A stretch of DNA of 64,000 nucleotides. Source: Roseitalea sp. GTDB lineage: Bacteria; Pseudomonadota; Alphaproteobacteria; Rhizobiales; Rhizobiaceae. Of the stretch, positions 1 to 8,782 are shown in pieces. The stretch covers positions 56,207-120,206 of the forward strand of contig JAEPON010000013.1 in NCBI GenBank assembly GCA_017642895.1. Reading direction: 5' to 3'. Each line of letters starts with the position of its first letter. Position 1 is the stretch's first letter. The notes beneath the pieces are model-generated. The model did no database searches, had not been told where the DNA came from, and was given only the letters and a program-made list of their open reading frames with translations. The position numbers and the translations under genes were made by a program.

Positions 1-135
1 GCGCTGGTTGCGCTCGATCAGGTTCAGATAGCTCGGCGAGATGCCAAGGTCGGCGGCCATCGCCGTCTGGGTCAGTTCGCGCTGGGTGCGGATGCGCCGG
101 ATGCGCGGTCCGGCAAAGATCTTCTGGTCGGCCAT
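1..135 (-). CDS. XRE-family transcriptional regulator, N-terminal part (cut by window edge)
   Basis: The first 45 residues are visible, reading leftward from an ATG at 133-135 and running off the window. They begin MADQKIFAGPRIRRIR and contain a lambda-repressor-like helix-turn-helix with the recognition stretch GISPSYLNLIERNQR. This start is typical of the XRE plus DUF2083 regulators called short-chain fatty acid regulators in alphaproteobacteria (about 470 residues), which control acetate or propionate use. That family assignment is from memory of the N-terminus. The sensing part lies outside the window, so specificity cannot be judged. Confidence 0.8.
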   Translation of the reverse strand, partial: MADQKIFAGPRIRRIRTQRELTQTAMAADLGISPSYLNLIERNQR

Positions 136-488
136 GGCAAGGCTCCTACGGCGTCGCTCGTCCATGCCCGATTGTGACAGTTTTGACAAGTTGACCAGCG
201 CCGCCCGTCAAAGCCGCCACCGGATCACGCCGAAATATGCGGCACTGCGGCAGATGCCTGTTGTGTTGGCGTTTTTGCGTGCCATTGTCGGCATCGGGCG
301 CTACCGGCCTCGCCTTGTCACACGCCGGCCCGTGAAATTCGGTCAGCACCTTTGACCGGCTTTTACCGGCTCCGGCGGATGGCGGGACGCGGGCGGGCCG
401 CGCCCGGACCTGAACCAAAAGGGGCAGTGGACTTTTGTGCGCCGCCCCGCCAATAAGGGCCAACGGCCAACACGCCACGGAGCATGAC
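136..488. other. Intergenic region between two divergent genes
   Basis: This 353-base gap separates the leftward XRE regulator from the rightward small protein and should hold both promoters. Near 175-195 there are repeated TGAC motifs (tgacag, tgacaa, tgacca) that could be an operator for the XRE protein, but this is only a suggestion. Short direct repeats of accggct occur near 353-372. No coding sequence with convincing start signals is visible. Confidence 0.4.
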
Positions 489-737
489 ATGTCGAGCCAC
501 GAACGCCCCAAGACCCACGTCAAGGAACGCGCCGAGGAGCAATCGTCCACCATGGGCGCCGACCAGCAGGCGGCGATCCGCATGCTGGCCAACGATCTGC
601 ACCGGCTCAACCAGTCCGTCATGAAGGCGGTGGAAGCGGGCGTGTCGGTGGAGCTGGTGCGCTCGGCCCGCCACCATGGCGGCGACGGGAACTGGGGCGA
701 CCTGCTCATCCCGGTCATCGTCACCCAGGGCAAATAG
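489..737 (+). CDS. Small hypothetical soluble protein (82 aa)
   Basis: The start at 489 is chosen because acggag lies six bases upstream. The product is hydrophilic, has no signal peptide or membrane segment, and contains a predicted helical middle (residues about 17-50, with a DQQAAIRMLANDLHRLNQSV segment) followed by a glycine-rich HHGGDGNWGDLLIP stretch. I do not recognise the family. It stands alone, divergent from the XRE regulator. The codon use resembles the chromosome, so it is likely a real conserved hypothetical gene. Confidence 0.6.
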   Translation: MSSHERPKTHVKERAEEQSSTMGADQQAAIRMLANDLHRLNQSVMKAVEAGVSVELVRSARHHGGDGNWGDLLIPVIVTQGK

Positions 738-911
738 CCCGCCGGCCCCGGCGCGCACCAACCTCCTCCTTGCGGGGGTGAGCCTGCGAACGGCGAGTGC
801 CGAGTGCAACGAGGCAGAGCCGGGTGGGTATTGTGGTTCGCTATCACGCTTCCTGTTACCCCCACCGCATCGCCTGCGCTTCGCTGGCCTCTGCCGCTTC
901 GCCTCCTTCGG

Positions 912-1013
912 CGTCATTCTGGACATGCGCGAGCATGATCCGGAATCCAGTTGCGTGATCGTCGCCTTCTCGGCTCTGGATTCCGGGTTCGGCTGCGCCG
1001 CCCCGGAATGACG
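912..1013. repeat. Nested palindromic intergenic repeat
   Basis: An outer inverted repeat pairs cgtcattc (912-919) with gaatgacg (1006-1013). An inner one pairs ccggaatccag (940-950) with ctggattccgg (976-986). It is followed by gagtgg, so atgacggagtgg (1008-1019) is shared with the repeat at 3561-3572. Such cgtcatt...aatgacg palindromes are common dispersed repeats in alphaproteobacterial intergenic DNA. Confidence 0.7.
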
Positions 1014-1195
1014 GAGTGGAGACGTGCCTCCGCGCGCGCCCCCGGCCAAAGGCCGCAAGGCCGATCTCCTTTGCCCCGCCCTTAAGCGTCGCGCTTGCGC
1101 GCTCGCTGACGGGGCCCCAAACGTCCGAGCCTTTGCGAGGCCCATGCGGAGGCGTTCTCCGGCAGGAAAACTGCCGTGAGCTCGAAAATCAGAAC

Positions 1196-1257
1196 AACGG
1201 GCGGTTTGGCAGCCGCGATCCGAAGTTTTTCTATGTGCGGTCGCCAAACCGCCCGTT
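1196..1257. repeat. 15-bp inverted repeat
   Basis: Perfect arms aacgggcggtttggc (1196-1210) and gccaaaccgcccgtt (1243-1257) with a 32-base loop. There is no T-run behind it, so it is not a standard intrinsic terminator. It may be a dispersed repeat or mobile remnant. Confidence 0.6.
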
Positions 1258-1559
1258 CGGCGGGCTTGCGGTGATCGCCATTTTGGCGGGCTTCGAAAAC
1301 CTGTCCGCTTCGCTGGTCGCTCGGCGGGGTTCGAAGCCGGTTGCGGGGAACGCCCGCAGACCCGAGGCCAAAACCTTCATTCCGCCCTGGCTTGGGGGTT
1401 CATCACCCAGCCGGACACCTCTGCCCGGCCAGCCAGGCCGCCGTCCCTTTCCCCGGATGGTCGGTTCTAGACCCGAGGTTCCGCGAAAGGGATGGCCGGG
1501 AGTGTAGGGGCAGTTGGGGACAGGGGGGATAAGTTTTTTTGGGAAAGCCCTCCGTCCTT

Positions 1560-1592
1560 CCGTCATCCCTGTGCTTGTCACAGGGATGACGG
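1560..1592. repeat. 14-bp perfect hairpin, gtcatccctgtg type
   Basis: Perfect arms at 1560-1573 and 1579-1592 around a five-base loop cttgt. It resembles the cgtcatcc...ggatgacg palindromes scattered in alphaproteobacterial genomes. It lies about 125 bases ahead of the methyltransferase start. Confidence 0.7.
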
Positions 1593-1718
1593 CGGAAGCG
1601 TAAACCTGCTGAATTACGTAAACGGTCGTGATCGATCCAAGAGACCCCTCCACGATTGTCGTTAACCATTGCAGTCTATAATTAAGCTGGGTGGGTACGC
1701 TTGGGTGCGGACAAAGCT

Positions 1719-3461
1719 ATGGACAATGCATTCTACTTTGGTGACAATCTCAATATCTTAAAGAAGTATATACCATCTGAGAGTGTCGATCTGATATATC
1801 TGGATCCTCCCTTCAATTCGAATGCTGACTACAATCTACTGTTCCGTTCCCCAGACAGGAGCCGATGGTCCGACGCCCAGATCACCACTTTCGAGGACAC
1901 GTGGTGTTGGAGCGACATGGCCGCCTACGAGTACGACGCGATAACGATGACGCCGGGGAAAGCCGGAGAGGTGCTTTCATCATTCAAGGTGTTCTTGGGT
2001 GAGAACGACATGCTCGCGTACCTCACCATGATGACCGCGCGCCTGATCGAATTGAGGCGCGTTCTCAAGACTACGGGAAGCCTGTTTCTGCATTGTGACC
2101 CCACGGCCAGTCACTATTTGAAGATCATGCTCGATGCGATTTTTAAGCCGTGGAACTTTCGTAACGAAATCATTTGGAAAAGGAATACGAGTCACAATTC
2201 CGGAAACCAGTTCGGTCGAATTCACGACGTGCTTTTATACTACACTGCTGGCGAACAACGCGTTTGGAATCCAACTTACGGAAGCTCATTCTCCTCAGCG
2301 CAGCTGAGACGTTACAAAAAGGACAAGAATGGCCGACTTTACAAAGGCGACGATCTGACGGCCGCCAGACCAAACAGCAACTCCGGAAAATTTGAATGGC
2401 GTGGCACTATGCCAGGGGCAACTCGAGGATGGGCTTACACGTTTGATGAGCTTGAGAAGATGTGGGCAGACGGCCGCATTCTCTCAAAAAGGGATGGGTC
2501 TCCACGGCTTGACGGCAAACTCGTCTATCTGGATGAACTACCGGGTCCTCGAACACAATCGATCTGGGATGATATCCCGCGCATTGCAAACACGTCATCC
2601 GAACGGCTGGGCTATCCAACCCAGAAGCCGTTGGCGCTTCTAAAGCGGGTAATTGAAGCGGCTTCGAACGAGGGCGACGTCATTCTCGACCCGTTCTGCG
2701 GCTGCGGCACCACCATTCACGCCGCCGAGGAACTAGGACGAAGGTGGATTGGGATCGACGTTGCCGTTCAGGCAATGCATGTCGTCCGCGATCGATTGCG
2801 TCATTATTTTCCGAACGTTAAGCACGAAGTGTTTGGCATCCCCGAAAGTGTTCAAGGCGCAAGATATTTGGCCGCAAATCATCCGTTCAAATTTGAGGAA
2901 TGGGTCGTTTCCAGGGTTGGTGGAATGCACTCCGGCAAGTATCGCGGAGATCAGGGCGTCGATGGCACGTTCTTCTTTCTTACAGGTAAAAAAGATGCCG
3001 ACAAGAGTCGGGGAATCATATCTGTTAAGGGTGGCAAGAATCTAAACCCAGCAATGGTTCGGGACTTGAGAGGGACGCTGGACCGGGAGGCCCATCGTAC
3101 CAATGACGACAAGGCGATTGGTGTGCTGATCTGTGCTGAAAGGCCAACCAAAGGCATGCTCGAAGAGGCCCGATCGGCAGGAAAAGTCTCAACAGCTTTC
3201 GGCGAGTATCCTAGAATTCAAGTATTGTCGATTGAACAGATTTTTGGTGGGGCTTCAATTCGCGTACCGTTCATGTTTGATAGTGTGACCGCGGCGGCCG
3301 CAGGAAGGAAACGGGGCAAAGCCTCTGGTTTCATTGATCCAAGGGAATTGGCAAAGCAACGCCAGATGCTGTTCTCTATTCAGGGCGGACAGACAGAAGA
3401 AACCGCTGCACATCGAGCTCAACCCAATATCATGCCTGACGAGATTCAGCAGGCCAGTTGA
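1719..3461 (+). CDS. Beta-class DNA amino-methyltransferase fused to an Mrr/PD-(D/E)XK-like domain
   Basis: A 580-residue protein starting at the ATG at 1719; a TTG six codons upstream is less likely. The catalytic motif DPPF is at residues 29-32 and the SAM-binding motif DPFCGCGTT at 324-332. Motif IV before motif I defines the beta class, which methylates adenine N6 or cytosine N4. The region around 170-300 is the probable target-recognition part. From about residue 385 a second domain follows, with GDQGVDG (410-416) and ISVKGG (434-439), resembling the Mrr-type nuclease fold; Ser435 sits where Glu/Gln is usual. Base composition is clearly lower in G+C than the neighbours, suggesting transfer. 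No separate restriction enzyme or specificity gene adjoins. It may be a solitary modification enzyme or a one-protein restriction-modification system. Confidence 0.88.
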   Translation: MDNAFYFGDNLNILKKYIPSESVDLIYLDPPFNSNADYNLLFRSPDRSRWSDAQITTFEDTWCWSDMAAYEYDAITMTPGKAGEVLSSFKVFLGENDMLAYLTMMTARLIELRRVLKTTGSLFLHCDPTASHYLKIMLDAIFKPWNFRNEIIWKRNTSHNSGNQFGRIHDVLLYYTAGEQRVWNPTYGSSFSSAQLRRYKKDKNGRLYKGDDLTAARPNSNSGKFEWRGTMPGATRGWAYTFDELEKMWADGRILSKRDGSPRLDGKLVYLDELPGPRTQSIWDDIPRIANTSSERLGYPTQKPLALLKRVIEAASNEGDVILDPFCGCGTTIHAAEELGRRWIGIDVAVQAMHVVRDRLRHYFPNVKHEVFGIPESVQGARYLAANHPFKFEEWVVSRVGGMHSGKYRGDQGVDGTFFFLTGKKDADKSRGIISVKGGKNLNPAMVRDLRGTLDREAHRTNDDKAIGVLICAERPTKGMLEEARSAGKVSTAFGEYPRIQVLSIEQIFGGASIRVPFMFDSVTAAAAGRKRGKASGFIDPRELAKQRQMLFSIQGGQTEETAAHRAQPNIMPDEIQQAS

Positions 3462-3540
3462 GGTTCATAAGGCGAAGGTCGGACGATCAAAACGGACGCG
3501 TAGAAACGTCCATGAACGGACTAGCTGCCTCAGGAATGGA

Positions 3541-3572
3541 TCCCGGGGCCAAGCCCCGGGATGACGGAGTGG
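3541..3572. repeat. Palindromic intergenic repeat
   Basis: Arms tcccggggc (3541-3549) and gccccggga (3553-3561) with loop caa, followed by tgacggagtgg. The sequence atgacggagtgg (3561-3572) also ends the repeat at 912-1013, so related repeats flank the methyltransferase region on both sides. Confidence 0.7.
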
Positions 3573-3618
3573 GGGAGAACCTCTTCCCTTCCCCCGCCCC
3601 CTGTGTCACCAACCTGCC

Positions 3619-5397
3619 ATGGGCGCAGGCATCACCACCGACCAGATCTTTCTCTTCGGCCTGTTCGGCCTTTTGTTCGCCATGCTGGTCTGGGGGCGGG
3701 TGCGCTATGATCTGGTGGCGTTCGCGGCGCTTCTGGTCGCGGTCTTTGCCGGCCATGTGGCGCCGGACGCGGCCTTTGCCGGGTTCGGCCATCCCGCCGT
3801 CGTCATCATCGCGCTGGTGCTGATCGTCTCTCGCGGCCTCGTCAATTCCGGCGCGGTGGAACTGATCGCGCGTTTCGTCGTCGCGCCCGACCGGGCGCTG
3901 CCGGTGCATATCTCGGTGATGGCGGTCGCCGGCGCGGCGCTGTCGGCGGTGATCAACAATGTCGCCGCGCTGGCGCTTTTGATGACGCTCGACATGGATG
4001 TCGCCAAAAAGGCCAAACGCGCCGTGTCGCTGACTTTGATGCCGCTGTCGTTCGCGACCATCCTTGGCGGCATGATCACGCTGATCGGCACGCCGCCCAA
4101 CATCGTCATCGCGCAATACCGGCAGGATGCACTGGGCGCGCCCTTTTCCATGTTCGATTTCACACCCGTCGGGCTGATCGTCTCGGTGGTCGGCATCGCG
4201 TTCGTCGCGCTGGTCGGCTGGCGGCTGATCCCGGCGCGCGATGGCACGCCCTCGCTCGACGGCGATGCGGGGCTTTACGTGGCCGAGGCACGGGTGCGCG
4301 AGGGGTCGCGGGCGATCGGCCAGATGGTGCGCGATCTTTATCCCGATGCGACCGACAAGGACGTGCAGATCATCGGGCTTGTGCGGCGCGGCAAGCGGCT
4401 GCCGGGCTTTGCGCGCACCGAGGCGATCCGCAAGGGCGATTTTCTGGTGCTCGAGGGCGATCCCAAATCGATCGAGGCGTTCATGGGCACCGCCGACCTC
4501 GATTTCGCCGGCTCGGAGAAGCATGGCGGCCTGCGCGGCGCCAATCTGGCGCTGATCGAGGCGATCGTGCCCGACACGGCGCGGATCGTGAACCGCTCGG
4601 CGATGGATGTCCGGCTGCTCTACCGGCATGGCGTGACGCTTCTGGGCGTGTCGCGGGGCGGCAAGCGCTTCCGGGACCGGGTGCGCAAGCTGACGATCCG
4701 CCCCGGCGACGTCTTGTTGCTGCTCGGCCCGGACGACCGGATGGACCAGGTGGCGCACTGGCTCGGCGTCTATCCGCTGGCCGACCGCAAGACCGCGCTC
4801 ATCCAGCGGCGCAAGGCGCTGGCGGCGATTGCCGCGTTCGGCATCGCCATTGCGCTGGCGGTCACCGGCGTGACGACGCTCGCCATCGGGCTGGGCGCGT
4901 GCGTGGTCGCCTATATCGCGATGGGGCTTCTGGGCGGCGAGGACTTCTACGCGATGATCGAGTGGAAGGTGATCGTGCTGCTCGCCTCGCTGATCCCGCT
5001 GTCGGCGGCGCTCGAAGCCTCGGGCGGCACCGAACTGATCGCCAATGCCATCGTCGGCGGCACGGAGGGCTGGCCGGCCTGGGCGATCCTGCTCGTCCTG
5101 ATGGTCGTCACCATGACGATGAGCGACTTTCTGAACAATGTCGCCACCGCGCTGATCGCCGCGCCGATCGGCGTTTCGGTGGCGCAATCGCTCGGCGCCA
5201 GCCCCGATCCGTTCCTGATGGGCGTGGCGGTGGCGGCGTCGTGTGCGTTCCTGACGCCGATCGGCCACAAGAACAACACGATCATCATGGGGCCGGGCGG
5301 CTACCAGTTCGGCGATTATTGGCGCATGGGGCTGGCGCTGGAGGTGATCGTCATCGCGGTGGCCGTGCCGGCGATCCTGTGGGTCTGGCCGCTTTGA
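3619..5397 (+). CDS. SLC13-type anion permease with TrkA-C domains
   Basis: A 592-residue membrane protein. Residues 1-205 carry about five to six membrane segments, including the family-type stretch GTPPNIVIAQYRQ. A soluble middle part (about 215-390) contains two TrkA-C/RCK-C-like modules, seen in the repeated pattern of a short charged helix, then GDFLVLEG and GDVLLLLG. Membrane segments resume from about 395 to the end, with a second family-type motif TPIGHKNNTIIMG. This arrangement is that of SLC13/DASS permeases, which couple sodium to sulfate, thiosulfate or dicarboxylate uptake. The substrate cannot be read from sequence. The start at 3619 lacks an obvious ribosome binding site. It is probably transcribed alone. 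Confidence 0.88.
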   Translation: MGAGITTDQIFLFGLFGLLFAMLVWGRVRYDLVAFAALLVAVFAGHVAPDAAFAGFGHPAVVIIALVLIVSRGLVNSGAVELIARFVVAPDRALPVHISVMAVAGAALSAVINNVAALALLMTLDMDVAKKAKRAVSLTLMPLSFATILGGMITLIGTPPNIVIAQYRQDALGAPFSMFDFTPVGLIVSVVGIAFVALVGWRLIPARDGTPSLDGDAGLYVAEARVREGSRAIGQMVRDLYPDATDKDVQIIGLVRRGKRLPGFARTEAIRKGDFLVLEGDPKSIEAFMGTADLDFAGSEKHGGLRGANLALIEAIVPDTARIVNRSAMDVRLLYRHGVTLLGVSRGGKRFRDRVRKLTIRPGDVLLLLGPDDRMDQVAHWLGVYPLADRKTALIQRRKALAAIAAFGIAIALAVTGVTTLAIGLGACVVAYIAMGLLGGEDFYAMIEWKVIVLLASLIPLSAALEASGGTELIANAIVGGTEGWPAWAILLVLMVVTMTMSDFLNNVATALIAAPIGVSVAQSLGASPDPFLMGVAVAASCAFLTPIGHKNNTIIMGPGGYQFGDYWRMGLALEVIVIAVAVPAILWVWPL

Positions 5398-5438
5398 AGC
5401 AAAACGATCAAGGCGCTCGCCGCACCTTATGAACGGAG

Positions 5439-5984
5439 ATGGAATTGGACTTTTCTTCCGACTACAAAAATCGCGCAGACGAGATCGCGGCACTTTTTGA
5501 GGCAACTTTCACGGCTTCCGAAGGCGCCCGGGAAGGCCAGTTGATCGGGACGCTGGCCCGCGACCTGATCGCCAAGACCAAGGACGACGATCTGTTCGTC
5601 TTTTCGTCATGGGACGGCGATGCCCTGACGGGATGCATCATGTTTTCGCGCCTGAGCTTTGATCAGGATGAGCGCACCGTGTTCGTTCTTGCGCCGGTGG
5701 CGGTGGCGACAGCCCGTCACGGCCAGGGCATCGGGCAGAAACTGCTGACGTTCGGGCTTGATGCGCTGCGCGCCGCCGGCGTCGATGTGGCCATCACCTA
5801 TGGCGATCCCAACTACTATTCCAAGGTCGGGTTCGCCCCGATCACCGAAGAGGTCGCCAAAGCACCGCTGAAGCTTGCCCATCCCGAAGGATGGCTGGGG
5901 CAATCGCTGACAGGTGGGCCACTGGAGCCCCTCAAGGGGTCATCGCGCTGTGTCGATGCCCTCAACAGTCCGGATTACTGGTAA
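5439..5984 (+). CDS. GNAT-family N-acetyltransferase
   Basis: A 181-residue protein with the acetyl-CoA binding pattern of GNAT enzymes: LAPVAVATARHGQGIGQKLL around residues 87-106, where HGQGIG is the (R/Q)xxGxG/A loop. It then has the usual aromatic-rich strand YGDPNYYSKVGF (about 127-138), typical of the YhbS-like branch. The start at 5439 has acgga immediately upstream. The substrate is unknown. It lies 41 bases after the permease and 35 before the beta-lactamase, so the genes may be co-transcribed, although their products are not obviously related. Confidence 0.85.
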   Translation: MELDFSSDYKNRADEIAALFEATFTASEGAREGQLIGTLARDLIAKTKDDDLFVFSSWDGDALTGCIMFSRLSFDQDERTVFVLAPVAVATARHGQGIGQKLLTFGLDALRAAGVDVAITYGDPNYYSKVGFAPITEEVAKAPLKLAHPEGWLGQSLTGGPLEPLKGSSRCVDALNSPDYW

Positions 5985-6019
5985 GATCACGCTGATTGCG
6001 CTGCGACGGACCAGTGAGC

Positions 6020-6823
6020 ATGAAACCACCGATCAGATGCGCTCTTTTGCACGCGCTATTCACCCTCTTTCCGGCCATATCCCCGGTCGCGGCCGAGGAG
6101 GTCGTGGATCGGCGCGACCTGCACACGGTGTTTGAAGACCACGGGGTGAACGGCAGTTTTGCGGTGCTTGACGTCATCACCGGCCAGCTCATCGTCGTCA
6201 ATCGCGAGCGGGCATTCCAACGCTTCATTCCGGCGTCGACGTTCAAGTTTGCCAACAGCCTGATTGCGCTGGAACTGGGCGTGATCGCCGATGAAAACGA
6301 GATCATTCCTTATGGCGGCAAGCCACAGCATATTGAGGCTTGGGAAAAGGATATGCCAATTGGAGAGGCATTCACCGTTTCGAACCTGCCTGTGTTTCAG
6401 GAACTGGCGCGCAGGGTCGGGACGGACAGCTATTCGGACATACTGACCGAGTTTTCGTACGGAAACGGCGCCGTTGGGACGCATGTCGAACGGTTTTGGC
6501 TCGACGGGCCGCTTGAGATCAGCGCTGTCGAACAGGTGCGGTTCCTCGCCGCCCTGGCAACACGAACGCTTCCGCTGTCAGATCGCACGCAGACGATTGT
6601 CCGCGGTATTGCGGCGATTGAAACGGCTGGCAACGCGTCCTTGTTCGGCAAGACGGGTTGGACGATCGCGCCCGATCCAGACATTGGCTGGTTTGTGGGA
6701 TGGGTGGAGCGCGATGGCGGGATTTTTGCCTTTGCGCTCAACATCGACATGGGATCAAGAGCCGACACACCCAAACGAACCGCCCTGGCGCGACAGCTTT
6801 TGGCCGAACTGGGCCTTTATTGA
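6020..6823 (+). CDS. Class D (OXA-type) beta-lactamase
   Basis: A 267-residue precursor with a secretion signal (residues 1-25, ending SPVAA), so the enzyme acts in the periplasm. All class D hallmarks are present: the active-site STFK at 73-76 inside PASTFKFANSLIALE, YGN at 147-149, the FWLDGPLEISAVEQV stretch that precedes the omega region, and KTGW at 211-214. Ser73 would form the acyl-enzyme and Lys76 would be the carbamylated base. Length agrees with chromosomal OXA enzymes. The start at 6020 fits the signal peptide; a TTG eight codons upstream is unlikely. No regulator or mobile element adjoins, so it looks like a resident gene. The substrate range is unknown. Confidence 0.93.
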   Translation: MKPPIRCALLHALFTLFPAISPVAAEEVVDRRDLHTVFEDHGVNGSFAVLDVITGQLIVVNRERAFQRFIPASTFKFANSLIALELGVIADENEIIPYGGKPQHIEAWEKDMPIGEAFTVSNLPVFQELARRVGTDSYSDILTEFSYGNGAVGTHVERFWLDGPLEISAVEQVRFLAALATRTLPLSDRTQTIVRGIAAIETAGNASLFGKTGWTIAPDPDIGWFVGWVERDGGIFAFALNIDMGSRADTPKRTALARQLLAELGLY

Positions 6824-6971
6824 TGCGCCTGCGTCACTCGTTTGATCAACGCCGCAGCAAACGCCTTACCGACAATTGTATCGTCCCCATGTGATCGCCC
6901 GTTTCCGCCCGCCAAGACTTGCCAAATCCCCGACCACCGGTCAGGACTAGAAGAAAACAAGCGGGATATCC

Positions 6972-8099
6972 ATGACATCCGTCGCCATCACGGGAACCGG
7001 GGTCTTCACGCCCGAACTGGTCATCACCAATGACGAGTTGGTCGAAACCTTCAACGCCTTTGCGGACAAGCAGAACGCGCTTCACGCCGAAGCGATCGCG
7101 GCGGGCGCAATGGAGCCAGTGCCGCATTCATCGTCGGAGTTCATCGTCAAGGCGTCGGGCATCGAAAACCGGCATGTGCTCAACAAGTCCGGCGTGCTCG
7201 ACCCCGAGATCATGCACCCGGTGCTGCCGGAGCGCCCGGAGGACGAACCGGGCGTGATGGCCGAGATGGCGCTTGATGCGGCGAAAAAGGCACTCGTGCA
7301 GGCCGGTCGCACGCCCGCCGACATCGACGCGGTGATCTGCGCGGCGTCTAACCATGAGCGCGCCTACCCCGCGATCGGCATCGAAATCCAGGAGGCGCTG
7401 GGCATCGAGGGTTTTGCCTTCGACATGAATGTCGCCTGCTCGTCGGCGACCTTCGGCATGCAGGCCGCGCACGACATGATCGCCAACGGCTCGGCGCGGG
7501 CGATCCTCGTCGTCAATCCGGAGATCTGCTCGGCGCATCTGGAATGGCGCGACCGCGACTGCCATTTCATTTTCGGCGATGTGTGCACGGCGGCCGTCCT
7601 CGAGCGCGCCGATGCATCCGACGCGGCGGGCCGGTTCGAGATCGTCTCAACGCGCTGCAAGACGGTGTTTTCCAACAACATCCGCAACGACAACGGCTTT
7701 TTGCGGCGCACGCGGCCCGGCCATATGGAAGACCGGCGCGACATGCTGTTCCGGCAGGAAGGCCGCAAGGTGTTCAAGCAGGTGGTCCCGATGGTCGCCG
7801 AGCTGATTACCGAACATCTGGCCGACAACAATATCGCGCCCGACCGGATCGCGCGGCTCTGGCTGCACCAGGCCAACAAGGCGATGAACGATCTGATCGG
7901 CGCGAAGGTTCTGGGCCGAACGCCGGAACCCGGCGAACAGCCCAACATTTTGCAGGAGTACGCCAACACCTCGTCGGCGGGCTCGATCATCGCCTTTTCG
8001 CAGTACAATGACGATTTGAAGCCCGGCGATCTGGGCGTCATCTGCTCGTTCGGGGCGGGGTATTCGGCGGGCAGTGTGATCGTGCGGAAGGTCGCGTAG
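6972..8099 (+). CDS. Beta-ketoacyl-ACP synthase III family protein
   Basis: A 375-residue thiolase-fold condensing enzyme. The nucleophile is Cys156 in NVACSSATFGMQAA. The catalytic His is in LWLHQANKAMNDL (about 299-311) and the Asn in EYANTSSAGSI (about 333-343). Together they give the Cys-His-Asn triad of ketoacyl synthase III. It is longer than housekeeping FabH (about 320 residues) because of an extended N-terminal part before GIENRHVL. Relatives are annotated as FabH-like or as secondary ketoacyl synthases. No acyl carrier protein or other fatty-acid gene adjoins, so it is probably an auxiliary enzyme rather than the essential FabH. Confidence 0.88.
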   Translation: MTSVAITGTGVFTPELVITNDELVETFNAFADKQNALHAEAIAAGAMEPVPHSSSEFIVKASGIENRHVLNKSGVLDPEIMHPVLPERPEDEPGVMAEMALDAAKKALVQAGRTPADIDAVICAASNHERAYPAIGIEIQEALGIEGFAFDMNVACSSATFGMQAAHDMIANGSARAILVVNPEICSAHLEWRDRDCHFIFGDVCTAAVLERADASDAAGRFEIVSTRCKTVFSNNIRNDNGFLRRTRPGHMEDRRDMLFRQEGRKVFKQVVPMVAELITEHLADNNIAPDRIARLWLHQANKAMNDLIGAKVLGRTPEPGEQPNILQEYANTSSAGSIIAFSQYNDDLKPGDLGVICSFGAGYSAGSVIVRKVA

Positions 8100-8107
8100 A
8101 GTTTTGT

Positions 8108-8782
8108 TCAGACCGACCAAACGGGCTCTTCTCGAAGGCCCCCGTACTCGTCCTGGCCGGTCTTGTCTCGCCACTGCTCGTACAGAGCAACAAGATTTGC
8201 AAATGCAGCCGGTGAGTTCTCTCTGACGCGCAAAATAACGAACCGCGCATCGTGCACAAAGCTGCACATGATTCCTCGAATACTGCTTTTTGCAACGTCA
8301 CCGTCGATCAGATTTTTGTCAATGCAGAGCGCAATAAATTCGTAGTGGTTCAGTATCGCCAAGACCGAATCGGCAGATCGCTTGCGGAGAATTCTTGTAC
8401 TATCCGACATGTCCAACGTCTTTTCTGAAATTTGGTAAGCTGCATTCCATTCATCAAAATTGATCGATTGGTATTCCGGGAACAGAATTCGCCGTTCCTC
8501 GAGAAGTGAACGATAATCCTGCGAAATTCGTGTGTTGATCAGCATTAGCATTGTTTCAAGACGCCGCTGATCGAGATTCTCCTTGGCTCGTTGATTGATC
8601 GTGTGGATGGTGGCGGCAAATCCAGAAACAGCGACTAACAGAAGAAGTGTTTGAATGGTACTATCGTACGTGAGAACCGACACCTCCGCAGCAGATCGAC
8701 TAACACTAGGTGCCATTGTAACAGCCAAAGGCGAAAAGAGGATAACACCGCTCAATATTCCAAGAATGACAGTTCGCAGCAT
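8108..8782 (-). CDS. DUF4760-like membrane-anchored protein
   Basis: A 224-residue protein with two hydrophobic segments near the N-terminus (about 3-24 and 44-62), then a long helical, charged soluble domain. The part reading ILNHYEFIALCIDKNLIDG and FVHDARFVILRVRE matches my memory of DUF4760 proteins, whose function is unknown. The G+C content is clearly lower than in the neighbours, which suggests acquisition by transfer. It converges on the ketoacyl synthase gene with only eight bases between stops. I cannot name a role; related proteins often sit in accessory regions. Confidence 0.7.
   Translation of the reverse strand: MLRTVILGILSGVILFSPLAVTMAPSVSRSAAEVSVLTYDSTIQTLLLLVAVSGFAATIHTINQRAKENLDQRRLETMLMLINTRISQDYRSLLEERRILFPEYQSINFDEWNAAYQISEKTLDMSDSTRILRKRSADSVLAILNHYEFIALCIDKNLIDGDVAKSSIRGIMCSFVHDARFVILRVRENSPAAFANLVALYEQWRDKTGQDEYGGLREEPVWSV

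Larger units (their letters stand above)
738..1718. other. Gene-free repeat-rich stretch before the methyltransferase
   Basis: About 980 bases without a convincing gene. It holds three inverted-repeat structures, annotated separately at 912-1013, 1196-1257 and 1560-1592. The last 100 bases shift to lower G+C, matching the methyltransferase gene that follows. Open frames here are unsupported by ribosome binding sites or recognisable protein sequence. It looks like an accumulation site for small repeats at the edge of acquired DNA. Confidence 0.6.

Noticed and set aside
3487..5505. A 672-residue leftward frame rich in Arg, His, Asp and Gln
   Set aside because: It is antisense to the SLC13-type permease; the composition is typical of a shadow frame in GC-rich DNA, with no domain.
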